A stretch of DNA of 64,000 nucleotides from Trebonia sp964581815 (GCA_964581815.1 CAZORE010000021.1:1-64000), one strand, 5' to 3'; shown: positions 47,054 through 55,621, counted from the first letter of the stretch. The notes: generated from the sequence alone by a model not told the origin. Numbers and translations are program-made.

Positions 47054-48055
47054 ATGACAACGAGAGTCGGGATCAACGGTTTCGGCCGCATCGGGCGGGC
47101 ATTCACCCGCCTCGCGGAGGAGCGCGAGGACCTGGAAGTGGTGGGGGTCAACGACATCACCGATGCCAGGACGATGGCGCACCTGCTGGAATTCGACTCC
47201 ACCTACGGCCGGCTCGGCCAGAAGGTGGAGTTCGATGAGCATGCGCTGATCGTCGGCGGACGGCGGATCGCCGTGCTGTCGCAGCGCGACCCGGCGGCGA
47301 TTGACTGGGGCGCCCTTGGCGCGGACGTCGTCGTGGAGTCCACCGGCAAGTTCCGCAGCCGCGAGGCGGCGGCCGCGCACCTCAAGGGCGGAGCGCGGAA
47401 GGTGCTGATCTCCGCGCCTGGCAAGGGCGTCGACCTCACGGTCGTGCTCGGCGTCAACACCGGCGCCTACGACCCGCTGGCGCATGACGTGATCTCCAAC
47501 GCGTCCTGCACCACGAACTGCGTGGCGCCGATGGTCAAGGTGCTGCACGAGGCGTTCGGCGTCGAGCGCGGGTTCATGACCACCATCCACGCCTACACCG
47601 GGGACCAGATGCTGCTCGACGGACCCCACAAGGACCTGCGGCGCGCCCGGTCGGCGGCGCTGAGCATCGTGCCGACCACGACCGGGGCGGCCCGCGCGAC
47701 CGGGGAGGTCATCCCCGCGGTGGCCGGGAAGCTGGACGGGGTCGCGGTAAGGGTGCCGGTGGAGGACGGGTCGCTCACCGACCTGGCGGTCGTCGTCGGC
47801 ACCGAGGTAACCGCCCAGGCGGTCAACGAGGCGTTCGCCGCGGCTGCCGCCGGCCCGCTGGCCGGCATACTGCGGTACAGCACCGACCCGATCGTGTCCC
47901 GCGACATCATCGGCGACCCGGCGTCCTGCGTGTTCGACTCCCCGCTTACCCAGGCCTCCGGGACGCTGGTCAAGGTGTTCGGCTGGTACGACAACGAGTG
48001 GGGCTACACCTGCCGCCTCGCCGACCTGGCCGTCCTCGTGGGCAGCCGACTCTAG
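47054..48055 (+). CDS. gap: Glyceraldehyde-3-phosphate dehydrogenase, type I
   Basis: A 333-residue GAPDH. The N-terminal NAD fold is VGINGFGRIGRAFTRLAEE, with Asp in VVGVNDITD indicating NAD preference. The catalytic Cys is in ISNASCTTNCVAPM, and the C-terminus has WYDNEWGYTCRLADL. The ATG at 47054 follows AGGGAGGAAG. It supplies the oxidative step of glycolysis. Placed behind a cluster of DevR-like boxes, it is probably a hypoxia copy. No pgk or tpi follows, unlike the usual actinobacterial gap-pgk-tpi operon. USP genes follow at 48087 and 49046. Confidence 0.94.
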   Translation: MTTRVGINGFGRIGRAFTRLAEEREDLEVVGVNDITDARTMAHLLEFDSTYGRLGQKVEFDEHALIVGGRRIAVLSQRDPAAIDWGALGADVVVESTGKFRSREAAAAHLKGGARKVLISAPGKGVDLTVVLGVNTGAYDPLAHDVISNASCTTNCVAPMVKVLHEAFGVERGFMTTIHAYTGDQMLLDGPHKDLRRARSAALSIVPTTTGAARATGEVIPAVAGKLDGVAVRVPVEDGSLTDLAVVVGTEVTAQAVNEAFAAAAAGPLAGILRYSTDPIVSRDIIGDPASCVFDSPLTQASGTLVKVFGWYDNEWGYTCRLADLAVLVGSRL

Positions 48056-48086
48056 GCGAGACCATCGACAGGCCAAGGAGGTAATC

Positions 48087-48965
48087 ATGGTTACGATGCC
48101 CGTCGTGGCGGCCGTGGACGGTTCGGAGGAATCGCTGCGCGCCGTCGAATGGGCCGCGCTTGAGGCACAGCGGCACGGGGCGCCGTTGCGGATCGTCTGC
48201 GCGCCCGCCCTGCCGCCACGCATGCACGCACGCAACGCGGTCCCGCAGACGGTGGCCGACCAGTTGTCCGGCGTATCCGAGCGGGCGCTGCACGAGGCTG
48301 TCACCCGGGCCCGGGAATTCTCCTCCCGGCCGCTCATCGATGCCGACCTGCTTGACGGCCCGCCTGCGCTTGCGGTGACCGCCGCCGGCTCAGGTGCGCT
48401 CATGCTCGTGGTGGGCGCCCGCGGTGCCGGGGGGTTCGCGCAGCTGCTGCTCGGCTCGGTCAGCAGGTACGCGGCCATGCACGCCGCCTGCCCGGTGATC
48501 GTGGTCCGGGAGGAGACGAACGCGGTGCACCGCGAGGTCGTCGTCGGCGTACGCGACCCGCACGACGCCACGGCGTCCCTGGACTTCGCATTCGGCGAGG
48601 CCGCCCTGCGCGGCGCGGCCCTGGTCGTCGTGCACTCCTGGAACTCGCTCTCCGCCGCGATCTGGCGGCAGGCCGACGCCGAGCGCGTCGCGGCGGAGGC
48701 GGACGCGAGCCTGGCCGAGGCCCTGGAACCCTGGCGGGAGAAGTACCCCGGCGTGCCCGTCCGGCAAGACGTGTTGCACGGCCACCCCGCCCGGGTGCTC
48801 TCCGCCTACGCGGGCCGCGCTGACCTGGTGGTGATCGGCAGGAACGGCCGCGGTCACACCATCGGCGGGATCCAGCATGCCGTGCTCAGCCACGCCCATG
48901 GCCCCATCGCCATCGTCCCGGAGACCGTGGTCGTCCCTGACCTGTTGATGACCGCAACCGCTTGA
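48087..48965 (+). CDS. Tandem-domain universal stress protein
   Basis: A 292-residue protein with two USP domains, as in Rv2623-type proteins. Domain 1 ends with GARGAGGFAQLLLGSVSRYA and PVIVVREE. Domain 2 begins VVVGVRDPHDA and ends with GRNGRGHTIGGIQHAVLSHA and GPIAIVPE. Domain 1 fits G-2x-G-9x-G-S for ATP binding; domain 2 has a less standard end. ATG 48087 follows AAGGAGG. It lies 31 bp after gap and is likely in the same transcript. Confidence 0.9.
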   Translation: MVTMPVVAAVDGSEESLRAVEWAALEAQRHGAPLRIVCAPALPPRMHARNAVPQTVADQLSGVSERALHEAVTRAREFSSRPLIDADLLDGPPALAVTAAGSGALMLVVGARGAGGFAQLLLGSVSRYAAMHAACPVIVVREETNAVHREVVVGVRDPHDATASLDFAFGEAALRGAALVVVHSWNSLSAAIWRQADAERVAAEADASLAEALEPWREKYPGVPVRQDVLHGHPARVLSAYAGRADLVVIGRNGRGHTIGGIQHAVLSHAHGPIAIVPETVVVPDLLMTATA

Positions 48966-49045
48966 CGAGTCCTGTCGTCCCCGATCGTGGGTACATGAAC
49001 ATGTGGTCGCCGCAGGAGCGGCCGTCCAAGGAAAGGGAGCAGGCA

Positions 49046-49483
49046 ATGCCTGGAATCGTTGTGGGCATAGATGGCTCACCCAACTCTGAACACGCGCTTG
49101 ACTGGGCGATGAGGCAGGCAGCGGCTGTGCGGGCCCCGTTGACGGTCATCACGGTGCACGAGGTTCCGAAGAGCTATTGGAGCGACATCCCGGTGATAGG
49201 TCCGGCGGACAAGCCGCTGCTGGAGAGTCTGCGCCAAGCCGCTGAGGAGATGACGCAGAAGGTAGCCGGACGGCTGGGCGATGCTGGCCCTGCCTCAGTC
49301 GATGTGCACGCCGTGAGCGGCTTCGTGGTCAAAGAACTGGTCGATGCTTCCCAAGATGCGGACCTGGTCGTTCTCGGCACACGCGGTGCCAGCAGTTTCA
49401 CCCGGCTGCTCATGGGCTCAGTGAGCAGCGAGGTCGTCCAGCACTCGGCCTGCCCGGTCGTGATTGTCCCGCACAAGCGGTAA
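49046..49483 (+). CDS. Universal stress protein (single domain)
   Basis: A 145-residue USP: PGIVVGIDGSPNSEHALDWA at the N-terminus and GTRGASSFTRLLMGSVSSEV then CPVVIVPHKR at the C-terminus, with the ATP-binding glycine motif. ATG 49046 is chosen because GGAAAGGGAG lies just upstream; the frame opens at 48962, overlapping the preceding gene. Its base composition looks slightly lower in GC than the neighbouring genes. It is a paralogue of 55746-56186. Confidence 0.88.
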   Translation: MPGIVVGIDGSPNSEHALDWAMRQAAAVRAPLTVITVHEVPKSYWSDIPVIGPADKPLLESLRQAAEEMTQKVAGRLGDAGPASVDVHAVSGFVVKELVDASQDADLVVLGTRGASSFTRLLMGSVSSEVVQHSACPVVIVPHKR

Positions 49484-49491
49484 CCGCTGGT

Positions 49492-49765
49492 CAGTGACGG
49501 CGGTCGTCCGGCCGGTCACGTCATTACCGAAGCCGAGGGCGCTTTCCCTTATCCGGAACCCGGCGACAGACCCCGTGGCCACGTCCCAGGTGCCATCGAC
49601 GAGCCCGGCCGGCGGGCTGGCGGTGCCCGATGGCAGGGCCAGCGGCGCCGCGGACGGCTGGGACTTGACGAAGATCGCGGCGCCTCCGACGACGATGACG
49701 GCCAGGAGTACCACGCCGGCCAGCGTCCACCGCCACCACCGGCGCCGGCGGCCCGCCCCGCTCAC
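49492..49765 (-). pseudogene. Truncated YceI-family protein
   Basis: The frame from GTG 49765 encodes one transmembrane anchor (WTLAGVVLLAVIVVGGAAIF). It then has the beginning of a YceI lipocalin-like domain (DGTWDVATGSVAGFRIRES, then GRTTAVT), but homology stops near 49492, where the USP gene ends. About two thirds of a normal YceI domain is missing. Its start overlaps the Ddn-like gene stop by GTGA, so the two were an operon before truncation. Confidence 0.6.
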
Positions 49766-50253
49766 GGCTCGCCGCCCTCTGCTTGAACCACGCGGAACAC
49801 GGGATACCTCGGCGCGATGGCCGCGAAGTCAGCCGCCGACGCGTGCCGGCTGACGGGAATGTGCGGGCGGCCGCCTGGCACCTTGCGCAGGTAGCGGCGC
49901 AAGATCTCGGGGCGCTCGGCCGACGGCACCTCGACCAGACGGCAGTGGACGGCGCGCCCGTGCCTGATGACCGCCTGGCCGTCCGCGGCCCGCACGTTCA
50001 GCACCCAGTTGCAGTGCTCGCCGAGCATCGACACCAGGTACCACTGGCCGGCCAGGTCCGCCATGCCCAGGGGGAAGCGGACGACCCGGCCGGACTTGCG
50101 CCCCGTCACCTCGAAGCTTACCCACCGCCGCGGCCCGAGGCCCAGGCCGAATAGGGCAGCCCACAGCGCCGAGAGACGCCGCGCTCGCGCGTCGGCCCGG
50201 CCGCCCGGGTACATGGACCGCAGCCTGTCGCTGTAGGACATCCACGTCTTCAT
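49762..50253 (-). CDS. Deazaflavin (F420)-dependent nitroreductase, Ddn family
   Basis: A 163-residue split-barrel reductase of the Ddn/nitroreductase-quinone-reductase family that uses F420H2. Visible features are RRWVSFEVTGRKSGRVVRFP, with the T-G-R-K-S-G motif that binds the F420 phosphate. They are followed by ADLAGQWYLVSMLGEHCNWV and LNVRAADGQAVIRHGRAVH. M. tuberculosis Ddn protects against NO and hypoxia by reducing quinones. The ATG at 50253 follows GGAGGAGG. It is divergent from a TetR gene with a palindrome and a DevR-like box between them. F420 use is inferred from the family. Confidence 0.85.
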   Translation of the reverse strand: MKTWMSYSDRLRSMYPGGRADARARRLSALWAALFGLGLGPRRWVSFEVTGRKSGRVVRFPLGMADLAGQWYLVSMLGEHCNWVLNVRAADGQAVIRHGRAVHCRLVEVPSAERPEILRRYLRKVPGGRPHIPVSRHASAADFAAIAPRYPVFRVVQAEGGEP

Positions 50254-50293
50254 GGCCTCCTCCAATTACGCTTGGTCTCAGGTTCCAGAATCT

Positions 50294-50308
50294 GAAATAC
50301 GATATTTC
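50294..50308. promoter_or_regulatory. Palindrome in the ddn-tetR divergent promoter
   Basis: GAAATA-CGA-TATTTC, a perfect 6-bp inverted repeat that is AT-rich against the local background. A good candidate for the operator of the adjacent TetR regulator. Confidence 0.5.
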
Positions 50309-50315
50309 GAGTCCA

Positions 50316-50329
50316 GAGTCCAAGGTCCC
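50316..50329. promoter_or_regulatory. Candidate DevR-like box, ddn-tetR region
   Basis: GAGTCCAAGGTCCC, minus strand GGGACCTTGGACTC, carries the octamer GGGACCTT with one core mismatch. It is 63 bp upstream of the ddn-like gene and 36 bp before tetR. Confidence 0.48.
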
Positions 50330-50364
50330 TTACTCAGGACGTTGACAGAAGCGGGTAGGTAACA

Positions 50365-51222
50365 GTGCCAGATCACGCGCAGGCCCCGACCGGCCTGGGG
50401 CGCCGCGGGCAGCGGCTCCCCGACGAGGAGCTGCGGCGGCGGATGCTGGGGGCGGCGGCCGCCATGGTGCACCACGCCGGGCTAACGGTCAGCCTGGACC
50501 ACATCAGCTTCGAGGACGTCATCCGCGACGCGGGCGTCTCGCGCAGCGCCGCCTACCGGCACTGGCCGTATAAGGACCTGTTCTACGTCGACCTGGTCGA
50601 GGAACTGGCCAAGGAGGGCCTGCCGCCAGGGATCGTCCGCGCGGAGTACGCGCTGATCCAGCAGGTCGTCAGCGAGTTCCCCGGCGAGCTTGACACGCCC
50701 GGGCAGCGCCATGAGCTGATGACCGAGCTGTTCCGCCGGCTCGCGCTGCTGGACTTCCAGGCCCTGGCCGGCTCTCCGGAGTGGCAGACGTACATCGCCC
50801 TGCAGGCGGCGTTCGGCTCTATCGCGGACGCTGCGCGGCGCGACCGCGTCCGCGCGGCCCTCGCCGCGGCCGAGCAGGAACGCCGGGCCCGCGTCGCGGC
50901 CGCGTGGGAGCTGCTCGCCGACCTGTTCGGCTACCGGATCCGGCCGGAGACCGGTGCCACCTTCGACACGCTGGTCACGCTGGTCGACGCCACGCTGCGC
51001 GGGCTGGTCATCATGGCGCAGCCGGTCCCCGGGATCGCCGCGTCCCTGGTCAGCGGCAGCCCGTTCGGCGCGGCGACCACCCGCGAGTGGTCGCTGCCCG
51101 CCCTGGGCGCGGGCAGCGTCGCGACCGCGTTCCTCGAACCCGACCCCGCAGTCACGTGGGGCGACGAACGAGTCGCGCGCATCCGCCAGCTGCTGAACAG
51201 CCCCGTCCCGCCCTATGAATGA
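50365..51222 (+). CDS. TetR-family transcriptional regulator
   Basis: A 285-residue regulator, long for TetR (typically about 200). The helix-turn-helix is at about 45-75 (ISFEDVIRDAGVSRSAAYRH then WPYKDLFYVDL). The C-terminal ligand domain is enlarged, with a long helix rich in Arg and Ala. GTG 50365 is the likely start. It is divergent from the F420-type reductase and may repress it by binding the palindrome at 50294. The second kinase gene follows. Ligand unknown. Confidence 0.83.
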   Translation: MPDHAQAPTGLGRRGQRLPDEELRRRMLGAAAAMVHHAGLTVSLDHISFEDVIRDAGVSRSAAYRHWPYKDLFYVDLVEELAKEGLPPGIVRAEYALIQQVVSEFPGELDTPGQRHELMTELFRRLALLDFQALAGSPEWQTYIALQAAFGSIADAARRDRVRAALAAAEQERRARVAAAWELLADLFGYRIRPETGATFDTLVTLVDATLRGLVIMAQPVPGIAASLVSGSPFGAATTREWSLPALGAGSVATAFLEPDPAVTWGDERVARIRQLLNSPVPPYE

Positions 51223-51362
51223 CACCGTGGATGTTGGTGTGGCAAGCCCGGGGCCGGACCTCCCCGGTGAGGTGCTCAAGGTCCCGGAGCAGAACGCCCC
51301 ATTTCCGGCGAGTGCGGCAGCCGATACGCTTCCGGTTGACCGCCTTCCATAAGGAGCTGTGC

Positions 51363-53105
51363 GTGGAGCCTGACGCCGGAAGCCGTCCTGGTTTCCTCCC
51401 GCAGCTGCGGCTCGACGAGCTGCTGTCGGAGCTGCAGAGCAGGCTGCAGGCGGTGCTGACCGCACGGGACCAGATGCGCGGCCTGCTCGAGGCCGTCGTC
51501 GCCATCAGCTCAGGGCTTGACCTGGAATCGACGCTGCGGCGGATCGTGGAGACCGCGGCCCGGCTGGTGGACGCGACCTACGGCGCGCTCGGCGTTATCG
51601 GCGACGGAAAGCTCGCCGAGTTCATCCCGGTCGGCCTGACACAGGAGCAGATCGGCCGGATCGACCACTGGCCGGAAGGGCGCGGCCTGCTCGGCCTGCT
51701 GATCAAGGAGCCGCGGCCGCTGCGGCTTGCCAGCATCTCCGGTCACGCTGAGTCGTCGGGATTTCCCGAGGGACATCCGCCCATGCGGTCGTTCCTCGGT
51801 GTCCCCGTGCGGGTCCGGGACGAGGTGTTCGGCAACCTCTATCTCACGGACAAGCGCGGCGGCGGGGAATTCACCGAGGACGACGAGGCGGTCCTGCTCG
51901 CGCTCGGGGCCGCGGCCGGCATCGCGATAGAGAACGCGCGGCTGTACGAGGCCGCCCGGCGCAGCCAGCGCTGGGTCCAGGCGAGCGCCGAGTTCACCAC
52001 CGCGCTGCTGTCCGGCGCGGAAACAGGCGAGGTGCTCGCGCGCATCACCAGCCAGGCGCGCGAGCTGTCGGATGCCGACCTCGCGCTGCTTGCGCTGCCG
52101 GATGAGGAGGGGCAGCGGCTGACGGTCGCCTACGCGGACGGGGACGGCGCGGCGGCGGTGCGCGGCCTGGTCCTCCCGGCGGGCCAGTCACTGTCCGGGC
52201 GGGTGCTGGCGACCGGCGACTCCGTAACGAGCGCCGACTTCGCGGCCGACGAGCGCGCTTCCGCCGCGGCCCGGGCCGCGATGAGCCAGGTCGGGCCAGC
52301 GGTGCTCTTCCCGCTTGGCGCTCCAGGCAGCCGCCGGGGCGTGTTCACCATCGGGCGCCGCCACGGCAGGCGGCCGTTTCCCCAGGTGGAGGCGTCCTAT
52401 GCGGCCTCTTTCGCCGCGCAGGCGGGCGTCGCGCTCGAGCTGGCGGACAGCCGGGCGGAGGCCATGCGCCTGTCGGTGTACGAGGACAGGGACCGGATCG
52501 CCCGTGACCTGCACGACCTGGTCATCCAGCGGCTGTACGCGACCGGGATGTCGCTGCAGGGCACCATGCCGATGATCGTCAGGCCCGAGGTCGCGGACCG
52601 GGTCAACCGCGCGGTGGACGCCATGGACGAGACCATCAGGGAGATCCGCGGCGCCATCTTCGCGCTGCAGGCGCGGGACGCCGAGGTGGCGCGGGACCCG
52701 CGCGCCGGCATCGTCCGGCTGGTCGAGGACATGACGGAAATGCTCGGCTTCGCCCCGTCGCTGCGGCTCGGCCCCGGGCTGCGCACGCTCGACCGCGAGG
52801 AACTGGCCGAGCAGGCGCTGATCGTGCTCCGCGAGGCGCTGTCGAACGTGGCCAGGCACGCGGGCGCCACCCGGGCCGACGTGACGGTGGACATCGGTGA
52901 CGACGGGTTCCTCGCCGTGACGGTGACCGACAACGGGACGGGCGTCCCGCCGGGACCGCGCCGCAGCGGCCTGCGCAACCTGGCGGAGCGCGCGGTGGCG
53001 CTCGGCGGCGAGATGCGGCTGAGCGCGGCCGAGCCGACTGCCGCACGGCCGGGGACCAGGCTGGAGTGGCGGGTACCGGCCCCCGCGGCTGAACAGGACG
53101 GCTAA
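51363..53105 (+). CDS. DevS/DosT-like double-GAF sensor histidine kinase (second copy)
   Basis: A 580-residue kinase. GAF-A has GFPEGHPPMRSFLGVPVRVR, with the His expected to bind heme, and FGNLYLTDKRGGGEF; this is closer to mycobacterial DevS than the copy at 41459. GAF-B is at about 220-365. HisKA_3 has EDRDRIARDLHDLVIQRLYA with the phospho-accepting His, and HATPase has NVARHAGATRAD and VTDNGTGVPPG. GTG 51363 follows AAGGAG; the frame opens at 51219 inside the end of tetR. A half DevR box (CAAGGTCCC, 51269-51277) lies upstream. It is the likely cognate kinase of the regulator encoded at 54817. Confidence 0.9.
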   Translation: MEPDAGSRPGFLPQLRLDELLSELQSRLQAVLTARDQMRGLLEAVVAISSGLDLESTLRRIVETAARLVDATYGALGVIGDGKLAEFIPVGLTQEQIGRIDHWPEGRGLLGLLIKEPRPLRLASISGHAESSGFPEGHPPMRSFLGVPVRVRDEVFGNLYLTDKRGGGEFTEDDEAVLLALGAAAGIAIENARLYEAARRSQRWVQASAEFTTALLSGAETGEVLARITSQARELSDADLALLALPDEEGQRLTVAYADGDGAAAVRGLVLPAGQSLSGRVLATGDSVTSADFAADERASAAARAAMSQVGPAVLFPLGAPGSRRGVFTIGRRHGRRPFPQVEASYAASFAAQAGVALELADSRAEAMRLSVYEDRDRIARDLHDLVIQRLYATGMSLQGTMPMIVRPEVADRVNRAVDAMDETIREIRGAIFALQARDAEVARDPRAGIVRLVEDMTEMLGFAPSLRLGPGLRTLDREELAEQALIVLREALSNVARHAGATRADVTVDIGDDGFLAVTVTDNGTGVPPGPRRSGLRNLAERAVALGGEMRLSAAEPTAARPGTRLEWRVPAPAAEQDG

Positions 53106-53109
53106 CCGC

Positions 53110-54339
53110 TCAGGCGCGCAGGCCGAGTGATGCCGCCGCCTCCCGCAGGTGTTCCCGCGCCGCGGGGTGCGCGACCTGGCCGATGATCTGCTCCGCCTGG
53201 CCGGACGCGTCGTGGCCCCAGATGACCGCAGTGCCCTGCTCGCTGACGATGTAGCTGTGCTGGAAGGACGTTACCGGCCCGTCCAGCCGGGGCACCACGG
53301 TGGACACCTCCGCCTTGGGGTGCCACGACGGCAGCGCGATAATCGCCTGGCCGCCCGGGGAGTGCAGGGCTCCGACCACGAAGTCGGTCTGCCCGCCGAA
53401 CCCGGAGTGGACCCGGCCGTTGACCCAGGTCGCGTTGGCCTGGGCGAACAGGTCGACCTGAAGCGCGCTGTTAACCGAGGCCATCCGGTGGCACCGGGCG
53501 ATGCGCGCCGGGTCGTTCACCGTCTCGGTGCGCAGCATCCGCACGTCCAGGTTGCGGTCCAGCCAGGCGTACAGGTCCGCGCTGCCGAACGCGAACGACG
53601 CGGTGACCGGCTGGCCCGGGTCAAGGGCGCCCGCCTTGGCCAGGCCGAGCACGCCGTCGCTGAACATCTCCGACCAGATGGCCAGCCCCCGCCTGCGGTG
53701 CAGCCCGGCGAGGACGGCGTCGGGGACGGCGCCGATGCCCGCCTGCAGGGTCGCGCCGTCGCCGATGAGCGCGGCGACCCGGTCGCCGATGAGGGCGGAC
53801 GTGTCCGTCACGGGCCGGTCCGGCGGCGAGGCGAGCGGCGCCTCCGCCTCGATCGCGTAGTCGATGGCGTCGCAGGGCAGCACCGCGTCACCGTAGCTGT
53901 ACGGGACCCGGGGGTTGAGCTGCGCGATCACCAGCCCGCCGCGGGCCCGGACGGCCTCGATCGCCGCGGGAAGGATGTTCACCTCGGTGCCGAGCGACAC
54001 GCTGCCATCCGACGGCACCGACGTCTGCACAAGCACGACGTCCGGCGGCAGCGCGCTGGCAAGCAACGCGGGCACCAGCGACAGCCGGCAGGGAAAGTAC
54101 CTCAGCCGCTCGCGTCCGCGCATGCCAGGCCCGACGAACGGCGTCTCAAGCGTCACGCCTTCCCGGTCCGGCATTCCCGGCTGCGCGTTCAGCGCGAAAA
54201 GGTGGTACCTGGCCACCACGCCGTCAAGCACGGACAGCGCCCGCCAGGGAGTGGCGAAATTACCGCCTGCCACCACCCGCGGCGTGCCGGGCAGCGCGCC
54301 GAGCACCACCGCCAGCTGCCGTTCAGACAGAACGCGCAT
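53110..54339 (-). CDS. Acetyl-CoA hydrolase/4-hydroxybutyrate CoA-transferase family protein
   Basis: A 409-residue class I CoA-transferase of the Cat1/4-hydroxybutyrate family. The N-terminal half has ARYHLFALNAQPGMPDREGV and VVLVQTSVPSDGSVSLGTE. The active-site Glu is probably in LAIWSEMFSDGVLGLAKAGA, and GRVHSGFGGQTDFVVGALHS is the oxyanion/CoA-loop motif. It would release acetate from acetyl-CoA or transfer CoA to another carboxylate, the natural exit for acetyl-CoA made by PFOR. ATG 54339 follows AGGAA and overlaps the upstream split-barrel gene by 17 nt. Confidence 0.87.
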   Translation of the reverse strand: MRVLSERQLAVVLGALPGTPRVVAGGNFATPWRALSVLDGVVARYHLFALNAQPGMPDREGVTLETPFVGPGMRGRERLRYFPCRLSLVPALLASALPPDVVLVQTSVPSDGSVSLGTEVNILPAAIEAVRARGGLVIAQLNPRVPYSYGDAVLPCDAIDYAIEAEAPLASPPDRPVTDTSALIGDRVAALIGDGATLQAGIGAVPDAVLAGLHRRRGLAIWSEMFSDGVLGLAKAGALDPGQPVTASFAFGSADLYAWLDRNLDVRMLRTETVNDPARIARCHRMASVNSALQVDLFAQANATWVNGRVHSGFGGQTDFVVGALHSPGGQAIIALPSWHPKAEVSTVVPRLDGPVTSFQHSYIVSEQGTAVIWGHDASGQAEQIIGQVAHPAAREHLREAAASLGLRA

Positions 54340-54766
54340 TTCCGATTCCTGTCGGCCGTGGGGCGGCAAGCCGCCGCCCGTTGACGATCTCCGGGGAGAT
54401 CCGGATGAAGTGGTCGCGTTTCCCCGGTGCCCACGGGACGAGGTCCACCTGCTCCAGGTGACGGATGTCCGCGCCGTCGGTCACCGCCCGGGAGTACCCG
54501 ATGATAGTCACGCTCCAGCCAGCATGGCCCGTCATGTCCACGTTGTCTGCCTCGAAGGCCACGACCGCGCCGCGGGTCGCGGCGGCGAGCTTGCCGCCCG
54601 AGTCGGTCCTGATGATGATGTCGCCGTCGTCAAGCGCGAAATTCACCAGTTCCACCGCGGGCAGCGCCTGCCGCGTGTACACGATCCTGCCCAGCGGCAC
54701 CTGGCCCACCAGCCGCAGGCACTCCTCCCGTGACAGCTGCTCGAGCGTCGTGCCGTTGAAGTCCAT
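54323..54766 (-). CDS. FMN-binding split-barrel (PPOX-like) protein
   Basis: A 147-residue protein like the one at 1074-1496: LSREECLRLVGQVPLGRIVY, ALPAVELVNFALDDGDIIIR, GWSVTIIGYSRAVTD and the C-terminal DHFIRISPEIVNGRRL. ATG 54766 gives MDFNGTTLEQLSREE; the frame opens at 54811. It forms an operon with the CoA-transferase gene (17-nt overlap). A DevR-like box lies 38 bp upstream, just after the devR stop. Confidence 0.84.
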   Translation of the reverse strand: MDFNGTTLEQLSREECLRLVGQVPLGRIVYTRQALPAVELVNFALDDGDIIIRTDSGGKLAAATRGAVVAFEADNVDMTGHAGWSVTIIGYSRAVTDGADIRHLEQVDLVPWAPGKRDHFIRISPEIVNGRRLAAPRPTGIGNARSV

Positions 54767-54803
54767 AGCATGCAGGATGCCCGCACCCGGGGGTGCCTGC
54801 CGA

Positions 54804-54817
54804 GGGAACAAGGTCCC
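54804..54817. promoter_or_regulatory. Candidate DevR box for split-barrel/CoA-transferase operon
   Basis: GGGAACAAGGTCCC, minus strand GGGACCTTGTTCCC. It is a near palindrome with the octamer GGGACCTT and one core mismatch. It ends on the first base of the devR stop codon. Confidence 0.55.
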
Positions 54818-55527
54818 TACCTGGCGGGCCCTCGGCCATGACCGCGCCCGTCAGCGGCGTCACCCAAGACGCGGACCGCGTACGCCGCCGCCTGGGTACG
54901 GCGTTCCATGCCGAGCTTGGCGAACAGCGCGGACACGTAGTTCTTCACGGTCTTCTCGGCGAGGAACAGGTGCTCGCCGATCTGCCGGTTCGTCAGCCCC
55001 TCCCCGATCAGCTCCAGGATCCTGCGCTCCTGCGGGGTGAGCCCGGCCAGCGGGTCGCGCTTGTCCTGCTGGCCGCGCAGCCTGGCCATGACCTGGGCGG
55101 CCGCGCCCGGGTCGAGCATCGACTGGCCGGCGGCGACCGTCCGTACCGCGCCGATCAGGTCGGTGCCGCGGATCTGCTTGAGCACGAACCCGGCCGCGCC
55201 CGCCATGATGGCGTCGAACAGGGCGTCGTCGTCGCTGAACGAGGTCAGCATCAGGCAGGCGACCTCGGGCATCCGCGAGCGGATCTCCCGGCATACCGTC
55301 ACGCCGTCGCCGTCCGGCAGCCGGACGTCGAGCACGGCCACGTCCGGGCGCAGCGCCGGGATGCGGGCAAGCGCGGAGGACGCCGTGCCCGCCTCGCCGA
55401 CGACCTTGATGTCCGGCTCCGCTTCGAGCATGTCGCGCACGCCCCGGCGGACCACCTCATGGTCATCGAGCAGGAACACGGCAATCTGCTTCGGCGTACC
55501 GCCGTCGCCATCCGCCTGGCTTGTCAT
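54817..55527 (-). CDS. devR: DevR/DosR-like NarL-family response regulator
   Basis: A 236-residue response regulator. The receiver domain has IAVFLLDDHEVVRRGVRDML and the phospho-acceptor Asp in VAVLDVRLPDGDG. The LuxR-type output domain has LTPQERRILELIGEGLTNRQ then the recognition segment EKTVKNYVSALFAKLGMERR. This agrees closely with M. tuberculosis DevR as I remember it, including the Lys and Asn of the DNA-contacting helix. Extra residues are a short N-terminal extension (about 14) and a Gly/Arg tail. ATG 55527 follows GAGGGAGA. Two DevR-like boxes lie upstream (55622, 55666), suggesting autoregulation. Predicted central activator of the island. Confidence 0.92.
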   Translation of the reverse strand: MTSQADGDGGTPKQIAVFLLDDHEVVRRGVRDMLEAEPDIKVVGEAGTASSALARIPALRPDVAVLDVRLPDGDGVTVCREIRSRMPEVACLMLTSFSDDDALFDAIMAGAAGFVLKQIRGTDLIGAVRTVAAGQSMLDPGAAAQVMARLRGQQDKRDPLAGLTPQERRILELIGEGLTNRQIGEHLFLAEKTVKNYVSALFAKLGMERRTQAAAYAVRVLGDAADGRGHGRGPAR

Positions 55528-55621
55528 CGCGATCTCCCTCGGCATCGTGTCCGGGCGTGAAACCTCGGCGCTCGACGGGGTCACGCAGGCTCCAGCCTAG
55601 GAGGTAACCGCGCTACGCCAA

